Assembly: GCA_900541885.1 (NCBI GenBank)
Contig: UQKW01000005.1
Span: 57,439 to 121,438, forward strand
Reading direction: 5' to 3'
DNA: 64,000 bases
Source of the DNA: an uncultured Collinsella sp.
GTDB taxonomy: Bacteria; Actinomycetota; Coriobacteriia; Coriobacteriales; Coriobacteriaceae
Shown: positions 43,810 to 53,044 of the stretch, one piece after another
Position numbering within the stretch: the stretch's first letter is position 1
Layout of the letters: each line of letters starts with the position of its first letter
Translations under genes and position numbers: made by a program
The notes under the pieces: generated by a model
What the model saw: the letters and a program-made list of their open reading frames with translations, nothing else
The model's database searches: none
What the model was told of the DNA's origin: nothing

Positions 43810-44035
43810 AGGCGTGCTGTACGGGGTGGGCCGCGCAATCGGCTGGCCGGGGACGAAGGTGGTCATGAAGGCGCGCCGCTCGCTTGCGGACACGAAGCGC
43901 ATCCTTTGCGAGGAGGGCGCCTTCGACGGCACCGAGCTCGTAGAGGACTGTGGGCTTCCGGGTGAGCGCGTGTACCGCTCGCTCGACGATGTACCCTATC
44001 GGGGCAGCTACTTCTCGACGATGGTGGTGCGCTAG
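43802..44035 (+). pseudogene. cbiL: cbiL remnant (C20-methyltransferase with internal deletion)
   Basis: A 77-codon frame with the start of a corrin methylase (MSKGVLYGVG) joined after about ten residues to what looks like the C-terminal end of CbiL: VVMKARRSLADTKRILCE, then GTELVEDCGLPGERVYRSLD and SYFSTMVVR. In family members the same end reads roughly LVENCGMPxExIYRSLxExP then YFSxxIV. Normal CbiL has about 230-240 residues, so some 160 are missing, including the SAM- and substrate-binding core. The frame is kept between cbiD and cbiG with tight junctions, so downstream translation is not disturbed. It cannot be an active methyltransferase. Confidence 0.75.
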
Positions 44036-45169
44036 ATGAGGGTTTCCTGCATAGCGTTCACCGAGAGGGGATATGCGTTTGCGGAGCGCACCGCACGCGC
44101 GCTTTCCGATTGCGCGCAGACAGGTGAAGATGACCCTGGCTGGGACGTTTCCGTTTCGCGCGGGTTCGGCGAGGGGAAGGCCGACCTGCGCGCATGGACG
44201 GCGCTCGCGTGGGAAGCGTCGGACGCGCTTCTGTTCGTGGGCGCGGCGGGCATCGCCGTGCGGGCGATCGCGCCGCATGTCGCCTCGAAGACAAACGATC
44301 CCGCGGTTGTGACGATCGACGAGGCGGGGCGCTTTGCCGTCCCGCTTTTGTCGGGGCATTTGGGCGGTGCGAACGAGCTTGCGCGAACTGTGGCACGCGC
44401 GGCAGGGGCCATCCCCGTCATCACCACGGCGACCGACGTCCGCGGCGTGTGGGCGGTGGATACGTGGGCGCGCTGTGCGGGGCTCGCCGTTTCGAATCCC
44501 GAGGCCATCAAGCGAGTGTCGGCGCGGCTGCTTTCTGGCGGGCGCGTGGCGCTCTATTCCGACATGCCGATTTCGGGACAGCCGCCTGAGGGGGTTGACA
44601 TTGCGTCCGACCGCGCTCGGGCCGATATCGTCGTGTCGCCGTTCGCTGGCGCGAATGCAGGTGCGTCCGTTCGCGCGGCGGAGACAACGGGCAAGGTCGT
44701 GCCCGCCGGCGAGACGGGGAAGCCGGCGTGCGTGCGGGCACAGGCGCCTGCGCCCGAGCCGCTTCGCCTTGTCGTTCCCTGCATCGTTGCGGGCATAGGG
44801 TGTCGTCGCGGTGCGTGCGCCGAAGCGATCGGGGAGGCGTTTCTTCTCGCGTGCGGGCAGGCGGGCATCTCGCCTTCGGCCGTCCGCGAGGCGGCGACGA
44901 TCGACGTGAAGGCGCACGAGGAGGGTCTGCTCGCCTTCTGCCGCGCGCGCAATATCCCGCTTGCGACGTATTCCGCAGAGGAGTTGTCGCAGGTCGAAGG
45001 CAGCGTTTCGCCATCTGATTTCGTGCGCGCGACGGTGGGGGTCGACAACGTGTGCGAGCGCGCGGCGCTCGCGGACGGGGGCAAACTTATCTTCCCGAAG
45101 CTCGCACACGGCGGCGTGACCGTCGCGTTTTCCAAGGTAACTATCGAACTTTCGTTTAAGGAGCGGTGA
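44036..45169 (+). CDS. cbiG: Cobalt-precorrin-5A hydrolase
   Basis: A 377-residue CbiG, which opens the delta-lactone ring and releases acetaldehyde in the anaerobic pathway. The N-terminal part has ALLFVGAAGIAVRAIAPHVASK and VPLLSGHLGGANELAR, both family signatures. The C-terminal CobE-like domain shows GIGCRRGACAEAIGEAF and the STIDVKxxE-type segment AATIDVKAHEEGLLAF. A flexible segment of ~50 residues joins the two. ATG at 44036 follows the remnant's stop directly. Confidence 0.92.
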   Translation: MRVSCIAFTERGYAFAERTARALSDCAQTGEDDPGWDVSVSRGFGEGKADLRAWTALAWEASDALLFVGAAGIAVRAIAPHVASKTNDPAVVTIDEAGRFAVPLLSGHLGGANELARTVARAAGAIPVITTATDVRGVWAVDTWARCAGLAVSNPEAIKRVSARLLSGGRVALYSDMPISGQPPEGVDIASDRARADIVVSPFAGANAGASVRAAETTGKVVPAGETGKPACVRAQAPAPEPLRLVVPCIVAGIGCRRGACAEAIGEAFLLACGQAGISPSAVREAATIDVKAHEEGLLAFCRARNIPLATYSAEELSQVEGSVSPSDFVRATVGVDNVCERAALADGGKLIFPKLAHGGVTVAFSKVTIELSFKER

Positions 45170-45912
45170 TGGGAAAGCTCTTCGTGGTGGGGATCGGCCC
45201 GGGCGGCCCCGACGGTATGACGATCGCGGCTCGGCGCGCGCTCGAGGCGGCCGACATCGTTGTGGGGTACACGAAATACGTGGAGCTCGCGCTCGCCGCC
45301 GTGCCCGACGCGGCGCATCTCGCGACACCGATGATGCACGAGGTCGAACGGTGCCGCCTGGCGCTTTCGCGCGCGCAGAGCGGAGAAGCCGTGGCGCTCG
45401 TGTGCAGCGGTGACGCGGGCGTGTACGGCATGGCGAGCCCCGTGCTGGAGCTTGCGGAGGACTACCCCGATGTAGACGTGGAAGTTATCGCCGGGGCCAC
45501 CGCGGCTCAGAGCGGGTCGGCGGTGCTCGGCGCCCCGCTTGCCCACGACTTCGCGGTCGTGTCGCTCTCTGACCTGCTCACGCCGTGGGAGGTCATCGAG
45601 CGCAGGCTCGCCGCCGTGGCGAGCGCCGACTTCTGCATCTGCTTGTACAACCCTCGCAGCAGAAAGCGCGCCGACAGGCTCTCGCGCGCGGCGAAGATTA
45701 TGCTCGAATGGAAGGCCCCCGACACGCTCTGCGGTTGGGTACGCAACATCGGGCGCGAGGGGCAGCAGTCGGGCATGTGCAGGCTCTCCGAGCTGGGGGA
45801 GCTCGATGCCGACATGTTCACCACCGTGTTCGTCGGCAACGCGGGCACGAAGCGCGTAGGCGGCCGTATGGTCACGCCGCGCGGGTATCGGGAGATTCCA
45901 TGCGAAAGGTAA
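45169..45912 (+). CDS. cbiH: Cobalt-factor III / precorrin-3B C17-methyltransferase
   Basis: A 247-residue tetrapyrrole methylase of the CbiH/CobJ group, responsible for C17 methylation and ring contraction. It begins GKLFVVGIGPGGPDGMTIAA and contains DIVVGYTKYVEL, LVCSGDAGVYGMASPVLEL and the CLYNPRSRKR block typical of this group. AAGGAG lies five bases before ATG 45169, which shares one base with the cbiG stop. Confidence 0.92.
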   Translation: MGKLFVVGIGPGGPDGMTIAARRALEAADIVVGYTKYVELALAAVPDAAHLATPMMHEVERCRLALSRAQSGEAVALVCSGDAGVYGMASPVLELAEDYPDVDVEVIAGATAAQSGSAVLGAPLAHDFAVVSLSDLLTPWEVIERRLAAVASADFCICLYNPRSRKRADRLSRAAKIMLEWKAPDTLCGWVRNIGREGQQSGMCRLSELGELDADMFTTVFVGNAGTKRVGGRMVTPRGYREIPCER

Positions 45913-47249
45913 CGATCATCGGGGCGGGGCCCGGAAACCCCGACTTGCTCTCGCGCGCGGCGTTCGACGCGATCGACACCGCCGACGTGGTCATCGGCGC
46001 TCATCGCGCGCTTGCCGGCATCGACGTGCCGCCCGACGTGGTGAGATGCGAGCTCGTGAAGACGGCGGACATCGTCGCCGCGCTCACCGATGCGGCGTCG
46101 TGGCAGCGCGCCGTGGTCGTGATGACGGGCGATGTGGGGCTGTTCAGCGGCGCGCGCCGCCTGGTGGAGGCGCTCTCCGGCGACGCGCAGGTGGACGTGC
46201 GCGTCATTCCCGGCATAAGCTCAGCGTCTTATCTCGCCGCGCGCCTCGCGCGTCCATGGCAGGATTGGCGCTTCGCGAGCGCTCACGGCGTGGCGTGCGA
46301 CATCGTGGCCGAGGCCGAGCGCGCAGGTGAGCTCTTTCTCGCCACGTCGGGCGGGGAAGACCCCTCGCGGCTTTCGGGCGAGCTTGTGCATGCGGGCTTC
46401 GGGGACGCGCGCGTGACGGTGGCCGAGCGCCTGTCGTACCCCGACGAGCGCATCACCTGTGCGACCGCAAGTGAAATCGCAGGTCAGACGTTCGACGACT
46501 TGAACGTGATGCTTATCGATTTCGCAGGCGGCGCCGGGTCGCCTGCGGGCTCTAGCGCAGCCTCCGAGGCGCCGGCCGGCGCGTCTGCGCCCGCGGCGGC
46601 TTCTTCCGCGGCGGACTCTGCGGGCGCATCCCGCGCCGCGAGCTCCCGCTGGCCGTACGCTTCCTCGGGCATTCCCGACGAGCTCTTCATCCGCGGCGAC
46701 GTTCCCATGACCAAGCAGGAGGTGCGCGCCGTCGCGCTCGCGAAGCTGCGCCTTACTGCGACCGACACCGTGTGGGACGTCGGCGCCGGCACGGGGAGCG
46801 TATCGATCGAGGCTGCGCTCGTCGCGCGAGCGGGGTCGGTATGGGCGGTCGAGCGCAACGCGGCCGGCGTGCGGCTCATCCGAGAGAACGCGGATGCATT
46901 CGGGTGCGGCAACGTGCATGCGGTCCCCGGTGCCGCCCCCGAAGCGCTCGCGAAACTGCCCGTCCCCGACGCCGTGTTCGTCGGCGGGAGCGCGGGCGAG
47001 CTTCCCTCTATCGTGGAGGCGGCGCTCGAGAAGAACTCGCAGGTTCGCCTGTGCGTGCCATGCGTCACCGTTGAGACGCTCACCGAGGCGTGCGCGCTCC
47101 TCTCGGGTTCGCGCTTTAAGGGGTTCGAGGCGTGCCAGGTGTCGGCCGCCCGTGCCGAGGCTGTAGGCTCGCACCATCTTATGAAGGCGCAAAACCCCGT
47201 GTTCCTCGTCAGCGCGCGTGGTGCAGGTGGGGAAGGCGGCGCCCGGTGA
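45900..47249 (+). CDS. cbiET: Fused CbiE-CbiT: C5,15-methyltransferase and C12-decarboxylase
   Basis: A 449-residue fusion. CbiE (1-~215) begins KVTIIGAGPGNPDLLSRAA and has VVVMTGDVGLFSGARRL. CbiT (about 255-449) is a class I methyltransferase with TKQEVRAVALAKLRL, VWDVGAGTGSVSIEAA and DAVFVGGSAGELPSI. The two are joined by ~40 residues rich in Ala, Ser, Gly and Pro. Together they methylate C5 and C15 and decarboxylate the C12 acetate. It overlaps cbiH by 13 bases and cbiA by GTGA. Confidence 0.92.
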   Translation: MRKVTIIGAGPGNPDLLSRAAFDAIDTADVVIGAHRALAGIDVPPDVVRCELVKTADIVAALTDAASWQRAVVVMTGDVGLFSGARRLVEALSGDAQVDVRVIPGISSASYLAARLARPWQDWRFASAHGVACDIVAEAERAGELFLATSGGEDPSRLSGELVHAGFGDARVTVAERLSYPDERITCATASEIAGQTFDDLNVMLIDFAGGAGSPAGSSAASEAPAGASAPAAASSAADSAGASRAASSRWPYASSGIPDELFIRGDVPMTKQEVRAVALAKLRLTATDTVWDVGAGTGSVSIEAALVARAGSVWAVERNAAGVRLIRENADAFGCGNVHAVPGAAPEALAKLPVPDAVFVGGSAGELPSIVEAALEKNSQVRLCVPCVTVETLTEACALLSGSRFKGFEACQVSAARAEAVGSHHLMKAQNPVFLVSARGAGGEGGAR

Positions 47250-48628
47250 GCACGTCCATTCCGCGCTTCATGGTCGCTGCGCCCTCGAGCGGGAGCGGCA
47301 AGACGGTCGTTACGTGCGCGCTCCTGCGCGCGCTCGCGCGCCGCGGCCTTGCATACGCGGCCTTCAAATGCGGCCCCGACTACATTGACCCGCTCTTTCA
47401 TCGCCGCGTCGTGGGTGCGCGCTCGGGCAACTTAGACGGCTTCTTCACCGACGCCCCGACGCTGCGCGCCCTGCTCGTACGCGGCGCCGCGGGCGCGGAT
47501 GTCGCGGTGCTCGAGGGGGTCATGGGCTTCTACGACGGCATGGCGCCCGGAGTGGCCGACGCGAGCAGCTACCAGGTTGCGCGCGATACGGAAACGCCGG
47601 TCGTTTTAGTGGTGAACGGGCGTGGGGCGTCTTTATCGCTCGCCGCCGTAATCCGCGGCATCGCCGAGTTCCTGCCTTGTGCGAACGTGCGCGGCGTCGT
47701 GCTGAACAAGACGAGCGCCGCTGCCTGCGCCTACGCGGCGCCTGCGATCGAGAAGCACACGGGCGTCGCGGTTTTGGGTAATATCCCCGCCGACGAGGCG
47801 TTCTCGCTCGAAAGCCGGCATCTGGGGCTTGTGACCGCCGACGAGGTCGAGCAGCTCTCCGCGCGCATCGACATGATGGCCGAGCTGGTGGAAAAGAGTG
47901 TCGACGTCGACCGCTTGCTCGAAATAGCGGCGATGGCACCCGATATCTGCGAGGAACCTTACCGGTTGGAGCCGATCGCGGGAGCGCGGCCCATCGTCGC
48001 CGTTGCGCGTGACGAGGCGTTCTCGTTCTACTACGAGGAGAACCTGCGCGCGCTCGAGGACCTGGGTTGCGAGCTGGCCTTTTTCAGCCCCCTGTGTGAT
48101 AGCGAGTTGCCCCGGGGGACTAGCGCCCTCTATCTGGGGGGCGGCTACCCGGAGCTCCATGCGCGGCAGCTCTCCGAGAACGCGCCGATGCGCGAGGCGG
48201 TGCGGCGCGCGGTGGAATCCGGCATGCCGACGGTCGCCGAATGCGGTGGGTTTCTGTACCTGCAGCGCGAAATCGCCGATAGCGAGGGGCGGCGCTGGCC
48301 TGTTGCGGGCGCCCTTGAGGGCGCAAGCGAGAACGGGGGAAGGCTGTCCCATTTCGGATACGTGGAGCTTACTTCCCAACGCGACGGGCTCTACGGGCCG
48401 CGCGGCACACGCATCCGCGCGCACGAGTTCCACTACTGGCAGTCCACCTGCCCGGGCGGCGACTTCTGGGCGCAGAAGCCCCGGCGCGACAAGGGCTGGC
48501 CGTGCATGACGACCACCCCGTCCCTGGTGGCGGGCTTCCCGCATGTGTACTATCCTGCGAACCCCGACGTTGCGCGCGCGCTCGCGTCTGCTGCAGCGTC
48601 GTTCGCAGAGAGGAGACGGCATGGCTGA
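47246..48628 (+). CDS. cbiA: Cobyrinate a,c-diamide synthase
   Basis: A 460-residue ATP-dependent amidotransferase using glutamine. The N-terminal P-loop is VAAPSSGSGKTVVT, followed by KCGPDYIDPLFH and the EGVMGFYDG motif. The C-terminal class I glutaminase-like domain has LYLGGGYPELHA and the nucleophile region VAECGGFLYL. The start is GTG 47246, overlapping the cbiET stop; longer in-frame upstream sequence belongs to the previous gene. Confidence 0.93.
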   Translation: MSTSIPRFMVAAPSSGSGKTVVTCALLRALARRGLAYAAFKCGPDYIDPLFHRRVVGARSGNLDGFFTDAPTLRALLVRGAAGADVAVLEGVMGFYDGMAPGVADASSYQVARDTETPVVLVVNGRGASLSLAAVIRGIAEFLPCANVRGVVLNKTSAAACAYAAPAIEKHTGVAVLGNIPADEAFSLESRHLGLVTADEVEQLSARIDMMAELVEKSVDVDRLLEIAAMAPDICEEPYRLEPIAGARPIVAVARDEAFSFYYEENLRALEDLGCELAFFSPLCDSELPRGTSALYLGGGYPELHARQLSENAPMREAVRRAVESGMPTVAECGGFLYLQREIADSEGRRWPVAGALEGASENGGRLSHFGYVELTSQRDGLYGPRGTRIRAHEFHYWQSTCPGGDFWAQKPRRDKGWPCMTTTPSLVAGFPHVYYPANPDVARALASAAASFAERRRHG

Positions 48629-49769
48629 AACAACCGAAACCGCGCTTGCCAGTATCCGCGAGGAAGTCGAGCGCGCGTTCTCGTCGGCTCCGGGCGCCGT
48701 GCTCGAAGCCGCGCTCTCCTGCATCGCGCCCGCAGACGAGTGCGCCCGCGCCGCCGCGTACGCCGCGTGGGACTCCATCGCGCACCCCTTGGGGGGATTG
48801 GGCGACTTTGAAGACGCCGTCGCGCGTATCGCCGCAGCTCAGGGGAGCGCTGAGGTGGCCGAGTTTCCCCGTGCGCTCGCGGTATTCTTCTCCGACAACG
48901 GGGTCGTTGCCGAAGGCGTGTCGCAAAGCGGGCAAGACGTGACGCGAGCCGTCGCGCGCAACATGTGCGAGGGAGCCACGAGCGCCTGCCGCATGGCGGC
49001 GTTCGCGGGTGCCGAGGTCGTGCCCGTCGACGTGGGTATGGCCCGGGGCATAGAAGACGCGCGTATGGTGTGCGCGAACGTGCGGCGGGGGAGCGGCAAC
49101 ATCACGCACGGCCCCGCTATGTCTCGCGATGGGGCCGTGCGCGCGATCGAGGTCGGAATCGCCGTCGCGTGCGGGCTTGCCCGCGCCGGCGTGCGCCTTC
49201 TCGCCGCGGGCGAGATGGGCATCGGCAACACGACCACCTCGGCGGCGGTGGCCGCAGTGCTCCTCCGGGCGGACGCCCGGAGCCTCGTCGGGCGCGGCGC
49301 GGGGCTCTCGGACGCCTCGCTCGCGCGCAAGCGCGACGTGGTCGAGCGTGCTATCGACGCGAACTCGCCCGATCCCGCCGACCCGATCGACGTGCTCTCG
49401 AAGGTTGGCGGCTTCGACATCGCGGCGATGTGCGGCTTCTACCTGGGGGCCGCGGCTTCGAGAGCGCCGGCGCTCCTCGACGGGGTCATATCCTGCACGG
49501 CGGCCCTGTGCGCGGCGCGCCTGTGTCCCAACGCCTTGGGCTACCTCGTGGGCACCCACGCATCAAGCGAACCCGCAAGCCAGGAGCTCCTTCGCGAGCT
49601 CGGCATAAAGGCGCCCCTCGACGCAGGCATGCACTTGGGCGAGGGCGCGGGCGCCATGGCGTATCTGCCCCTTCTGGATTCGGCGCTGCGCGTGTACCGG
49701 GATGGGAAGACGTTCACGGCGACTGGCATGGCTGCTTACGAGCATTTCGAGGCCGGGAAATGTCGGTGA
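48621..49769 (+). CDS. cobT: Nicotinate-nucleotide--dimethylbenzimidazole phosphoribosyltransferase
   Basis: A 382-residue CobT, activating the lower-ligand base as its ribotide. Key blocks are FFSDNGVVAEGVSQSGQDVT, GMGIGNTTTSAAV (here AGEMGIGNTTTSAAV), VGGFDIAAMCGFYLGAA and the catalytic Glu motif HLGEGAGAM. ATG at 48621 follows GAGAGGAGA and overlaps cbiA by eight bases. No bluB or bza genes for making the base are in the window, so the lower ligand is probably obtained elsewhere. Confidence 0.93.
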   Translation: MAETTETALASIREEVERAFSSAPGAVLEAALSCIAPADECARAAAYAAWDSIAHPLGGLGDFEDAVARIAAAQGSAEVAEFPRALAVFFSDNGVVAEGVSQSGQDVTRAVARNMCEGATSACRMAAFAGAEVVPVDVGMARGIEDARMVCANVRRGSGNITHGPAMSRDGAVRAIEVGIAVACGLARAGVRLLAAGEMGIGNTTTSAAVAAVLLRADARSLVGRGAGLSDASLARKRDVVERAIDANSPDPADPIDVLSKVGGFDIAAMCGFYLGAAASRAPALLDGVISCTAALCAARLCPNALGYLVGTHASSEPASQELLRELGIKAPLDAGMHLGEGAGAMAYLPLLDSALRVYRDGKTFTATGMAAYEHFEAGKCR

Positions 49770-50308
49770 CGCTCGTTATCGGCGCCGCCGCGAGCGGCAA
49801 GAGCGCCTATGCCGAGTCCCTGTGCCTCGGGCACGACGGCCCCCGCGTGTACCTGGCAACGATGGAGCCCTTCGGGGAAGAGGGCACCCGCCGCATCGCG
49901 CGCCATCGGGCGCTGCGCGAGGGCAAGGGGTTTTCCACCCTCGAGCGCACGCGTGACGTGGGCGCCGCAGTGTCCGGGCTTCCGCGCGACTGCACGCTTC
50001 TTTTGGAGGACGTGGGCAACCTGGTTGCGAACGAGCTCTTTGCGGAAGGCGGCTTGTCCCCACGTGATCCCGACGCTGCGGCGCGCGAGGTGCTCGGAGG
50101 GATCGAACGGCTCGCTCAGGCCGCTGAGTATACGGTGGTGGTCACCGTCGACGTGTTCGCCGATGGGATGCGCTACGATGAGGGGACCGAGGCATGGAGG
50201 CGCGCGCTCGCGCGCGTGAACGCGGGCGTGGCGGCGCTGGCCGACCGCGCAGTCGAAGTGGTATGCGGGATTCCCGTGTGGATGAAAGGCGAAGGACCTA
50301 CAAGGTGA
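49760..50308 (+). CDS. cobU: Adenosylcobinamide kinase / guanylyltransferase
   Basis: A 182-residue CobU with P-loop IGAAASGKSAYAE, the GTP-linked His motif RIARHRALREGKGF, and LLLEDVGNLVANELF. It ends with the family's VCGIPVWMK. This is the complete, catalytically competent CobU of the operon, in contrast to the CobU-like half of the fusion two genes downstream. It overlaps cobT by ten bases. Confidence 0.92.
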   Translation: MSVTLVIGAAASGKSAYAESLCLGHDGPRVYLATMEPFGEEGTRRIARHRALREGKGFSTLERTRDVGAAVSGLPRDCTLLLEDVGNLVANELFAEGGLSPRDPDAAAREVLGGIERLAQAAEYTVVVTVDVFADGMRYDEGTEAWRRALARVNAGVAALADRAVEVVCGIPVWMKGEGPTR

Positions 50309-51072
50309 AGATAGAAGAGGCAATCGGTGCGGCGTTCGGAACGTTCTCGCGCATCCCCGTCCCGAAATCGGCCTGGACCGATTTCGGGTCAACCCATGCG
50401 CTTGCCGCGTTTCCCCTGGTGGGCCTTGCGGAAGGCTTCCTCATGACGGCGTGGGGGCACGTGGCGAACCTGCTCGGCGTGCCCGCGACCATCGTCGCGG
50501 CCGTGCTCGTGGCGCTGCCTGTGGCGGTGACGGGAGGCATCCACCTAGACGGGCTCTGCGACACCTCCGATGCGCTTGCAAGTTGGGCCCCGCGCGAGCG
50601 AAAGCTCGAGATCATGCACGACCCGCGGGCGGGCGCCTTCGGGGTCATCGGTGTTGTTGTGTACCTTATCCTGCAGTTTTCCCTGTTCACCGCGCTGCCG
50701 CTTACGGCGGGGGCGTTCCTCGCGCTTCTGTGCTCGCTCGTGTTCTCCCGCGCGCTTTCGGGGCTCGCCGTTGAATGCTGGCCTGCCGCGCGGGCGGACG
50801 GCATGGCCGCGGGGCTCTCGCCTGCGAAGAAGCGCGCGGCGATCGTCGTGCCGCTTTGCGCTTTCGCTGCGGCTTCGGCTGCAGGGATGGTCGCGTGCGC
50901 TCAGGCCGTCGGCGCCCTTATGGCGGTGGCGGGACTTTTGGCGCTCGCGTGGTACCGCCATGTTGCCCTGTCCCGCTTCGGCGGGGTGACGGGGGATTTG
51001 GCCGGATGGTTTCTGCAATGGGCCGAGCTCGCGATGCTTGCCATGCTGGTGGCGGGGGGCATGCTCCTATGA
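50305..51072 (+). CDS. cobS: Adenosylcobinamide-GDP ribazoletransferase
   Basis: A 255-residue integral-membrane CobS, joining the nucleotide loop to adenosylcobinamide-GDP. It starts with GAAFGTFSRIPVP, has the metal-binding GGIHLDGLCDTSDAL block and MHDPRAGAFGVIG, and six or more membrane helices. The start is GTG 50305, overlapping the cobU stop (GTGA). Confidence 0.92.
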   Translation: MKIEEAIGAAFGTFSRIPVPKSAWTDFGSTHALAAFPLVGLAEGFLMTAWGHVANLLGVPATIVAAVLVALPVAVTGGIHLDGLCDTSDALASWAPRERKLEIMHDPRAGAFGVIGVVVYLILQFSLFTALPLTAGAFLALLCSLVFSRALSGLAVECWPAARADGMAAGLSPAKKRAAIVVPLCAFAAASAAGMVACAQAVGALMAVAGLLALAWYRHVALSRFGGVTGDLAGWFLQWAELAMLAMLVAGGMLL

Positions 51073-52070
51073 TACTCGTGGTAGGTGGCGCGCATTCGGG
51101 GAAGAGGACCTTCGTGCGCGAAAAGCTCGGGTTCGCGGCGGACGATTTCGTCGACGCGGCGCAGCTTGCAGAGGGCGGCGTGCCCGCGGCTTTTGCCGGC
51201 CGCGTCGCGTACCGTGCTGAGGAACTCGTACGCACGCTCGACACTGACCGGGCGCTCGAGCGGCTGATCGGCTTCGACGCAGTGATTCTGCCCTTGGTCG
51301 GCTCGGGGGTCGTCCCCATGCGTGCGGAAGACGCCCAATGGCGCGAGCGCGCGGGGCGCCTGGGATGCGCGCTCGCTGCGCGCGCCGACGTCGTCGTGCG
51401 CATGACGTGCGGGATCCCCCAGGTTATCAAAGGAAACCTTGCCGATGCGCCTCGAGGGACGCAGGGCGCGGGCGCGCCTTTGGAAGTCGTTCTCGTGCGC
51501 CATGGTGCCACGGCGGGCACGGAAGACCATCGCTACAGTGGGGCGGGCACCGACGAGTCCCTGTCGAGCGCGGGCGAGCGCGCTTTGCGCGACCTCTCGT
51601 GCGATCGTGACGTGTTCCGTGTTATCACGAGCGGCATGGCCCGCACCGACCAGACGGCGCGCATCCTCTTCCCGAACGCGGAGCTTATGGCGTGCCCCGG
51701 TCTGCGCGAGATGGATTTCGGCGACTTCGAGGGGCGAAGCGCCGCCGAGCTTAAAGAGGATGCGCGCTACCGCGCCTGGGTAGACTCCTGGTGCGAGACG
51801 CGCTGCCCGCATGGCGAGGGCAAGAGCGATTTCACCCGCCGCGTCGTCGCGGCGTTTCGGGAGGCGTGCAAATCGGAGCGCGCCCAGGGGAGTGGGCGCG
51901 CCGTCTTCGTCGTTCACGCGGGTACCGTGAAAGCGCTGCTCTCCGAGCTAGCTGTCCCGAAAATGGGATACTTCGACGTGCATACCGAGCCGGGCGGCGC
52001 ATGGGCTGCCACCTGGGATGGGCGCTGCCTTCGCGACGTTCGCCCCGCTTCGGGGGGCGATGCCCGGTGA
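51069..52070 (+). CDS. Fusion of a degenerate CobU-like domain and CobC-type phosphatase
   Basis: A 333-residue two-domain protein. Residues 1-~135 look like CobU: P-loop VVGGAHSGKRTF at the start and MTCGIPQVIKG at the end, but the RIxxHRxxR guanylylation motif is missing. Residues ~145-333 form a histidine phosphatase of the alpha-ribazole-phosphatase type: VLVRHGAT, ITSGMARTDQTA, LREMDFGDFEGRS and the second His in FVVHAGTV. The phosphatase should remove the 5' phosphate late in nucleotide-loop assembly. The CobU-like half may be regulatory or structural. It overlaps both neighbours. Confidence 0.82.
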   Translation: MILVVGGAHSGKRTFVREKLGFAADDFVDAAQLAEGGVPAAFAGRVAYRAEELVRTLDTDRALERLIGFDAVILPLVGSGVVPMRAEDAQWRERAGRLGCALAARADVVVRMTCGIPQVIKGNLADAPRGTQGAGAPLEVVLVRHGATAGTEDHRYSGAGTDESLSSAGERALRDLSCDRDVFRVITSGMARTDQTARILFPNAELMACPGLREMDFGDFEGRSAAELKEDARYRAWVDSWCETRCPHGEGKSDFTRRVVAAFREACKSERAQGSGRAVFVVHAGTVKALLSELAVPKMGYFDVHTEPGGAWAATWDGRCLRDVRPASGGDAR

Positions 52071-53044
52071 TGACGATTCTTGCCGTCGCCGCCGGGTTCG
52101 CGGCCGACCTTGCCTTCGGCGACCCGCGCTGGCTTCCCCATCCCGTCGTCGCCATGGGGCGCGCGATCACGTGGGCCGAAGGCCGCCTGCGGGGCGCATT
52201 CCCGCAAACGTCCGCGGGCACGCGCGCCGCAGGGCTTGTGCTCGCTGTGGCGCTTCCGCTTGCGTGTGGGCTTTTGACCTGGGGAATCCTGCATCTTTGC
52301 GGCATGGTTCACCCCGGCTTGCGCTTCGTGGCCGAGGCTTGGGCGAGCTATCAGATTCTCGCGGCATGCGAGCTGCGCCGCCAGAGCCTGGCCGTGGCCC
52401 GCGCGTTCTCGAAGGGTGGCCTTGTCGCGGCGCGCGAAGCCGTCGGACTCATCGTGGGACGCGACACGTCTGTTCTCGACGAGCAGGGCGTTGCGCGCGC
52501 CGCCGTGGAAACGGTGGCGGAGAACGCGAGCGACGGCGTCATCGCGCCGCTTTTCTACCTTATTATCGGGGGTGCGCCCTTGGGCATGGCGTACAAGGCG
52601 GTGAACACGCTCGACAGCATGGTGGGCTACAAAAACGAGCGCTACATCGACTTCGGCTGCGCCTCGGCGCGCCTCGACGATGCGGTTAACTGGATTCCCT
52701 CGCGCTTATCGGCCCTGCTCATGATCGCCGTGTGCCCGATTGTCGGGCTCGACGCGCGCGGGGCGGCGCGCATCTGGCGCCGCGACAGGCGTCGCCATGC
52801 GAGCCCGAACGCGGCGCAGACCGAGTCAGCGTGTGCAGGCGCGCTCGGGCTGCGCCTGGCAGGACCCGCGGTGTATTTCGGCAAGCTCGTTGAGAAACCG
52901 ACGATAGGCGACGCGTACCGCGAAATCGAGTGGGGCGACATCGCCCAGGCGACAAGGCTCATGCTCGCCGCGTCCGTATGCGCGCTCGTCGTCTTCGGCG
53001 CCGCGCGCGCGGCGGTCGTGCTCGCCGTGGGGGTGATGGCATGA
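52070..53044 (+). CDS. cbiB: Adenosylcobinamide-phosphate synthase
   Basis: A 324-residue membrane protein of the CbiB/CobD group that attaches aminopropanol (phosphate) to adenosylcobyric acid. It opens with FAADLAFGDPRWLPHPVVAMG, has VARAAVETVAENASDGVIAP and the AYKAVNTLDSMVGYKNERY block, all family signatures, and RPTIGD-like EKPTIGDAY near the end. ATG at 52070 shares one base with the previous stop. Confidence 0.93.
   Translation: MTILAVAAGFAADLAFGDPRWLPHPVVAMGRAITWAEGRLRGAFPQTSAGTRAAGLVLAVALPLACGLLTWGILHLCGMVHPGLRFVAEAWASYQILAACELRRQSLAVARAFSKGGLVAAREAVGLIVGRDTSVLDEQGVARAAVETVAENASDGVIAPLFYLIIGGAPLGMAYKAVNTLDSMVGYKNERYIDFGCASARLDDAVNWIPSRLSALLMIAVCPIVGLDARGAARIWRRDRRRHASPNAAQTESACAGALGLRLAGPAVYFGKLVEKPTIGDAYREIEWGDIAQATRLMLAASVCALVVFGAARAAVVLAVGVMA

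Noticed and set aside
49760..52070. Simple duplication of cobU
   Set aside because: The second CobU-like unit is fused to a phosphatase and lacks the guanylylation motif, so it is not a redundant copy.
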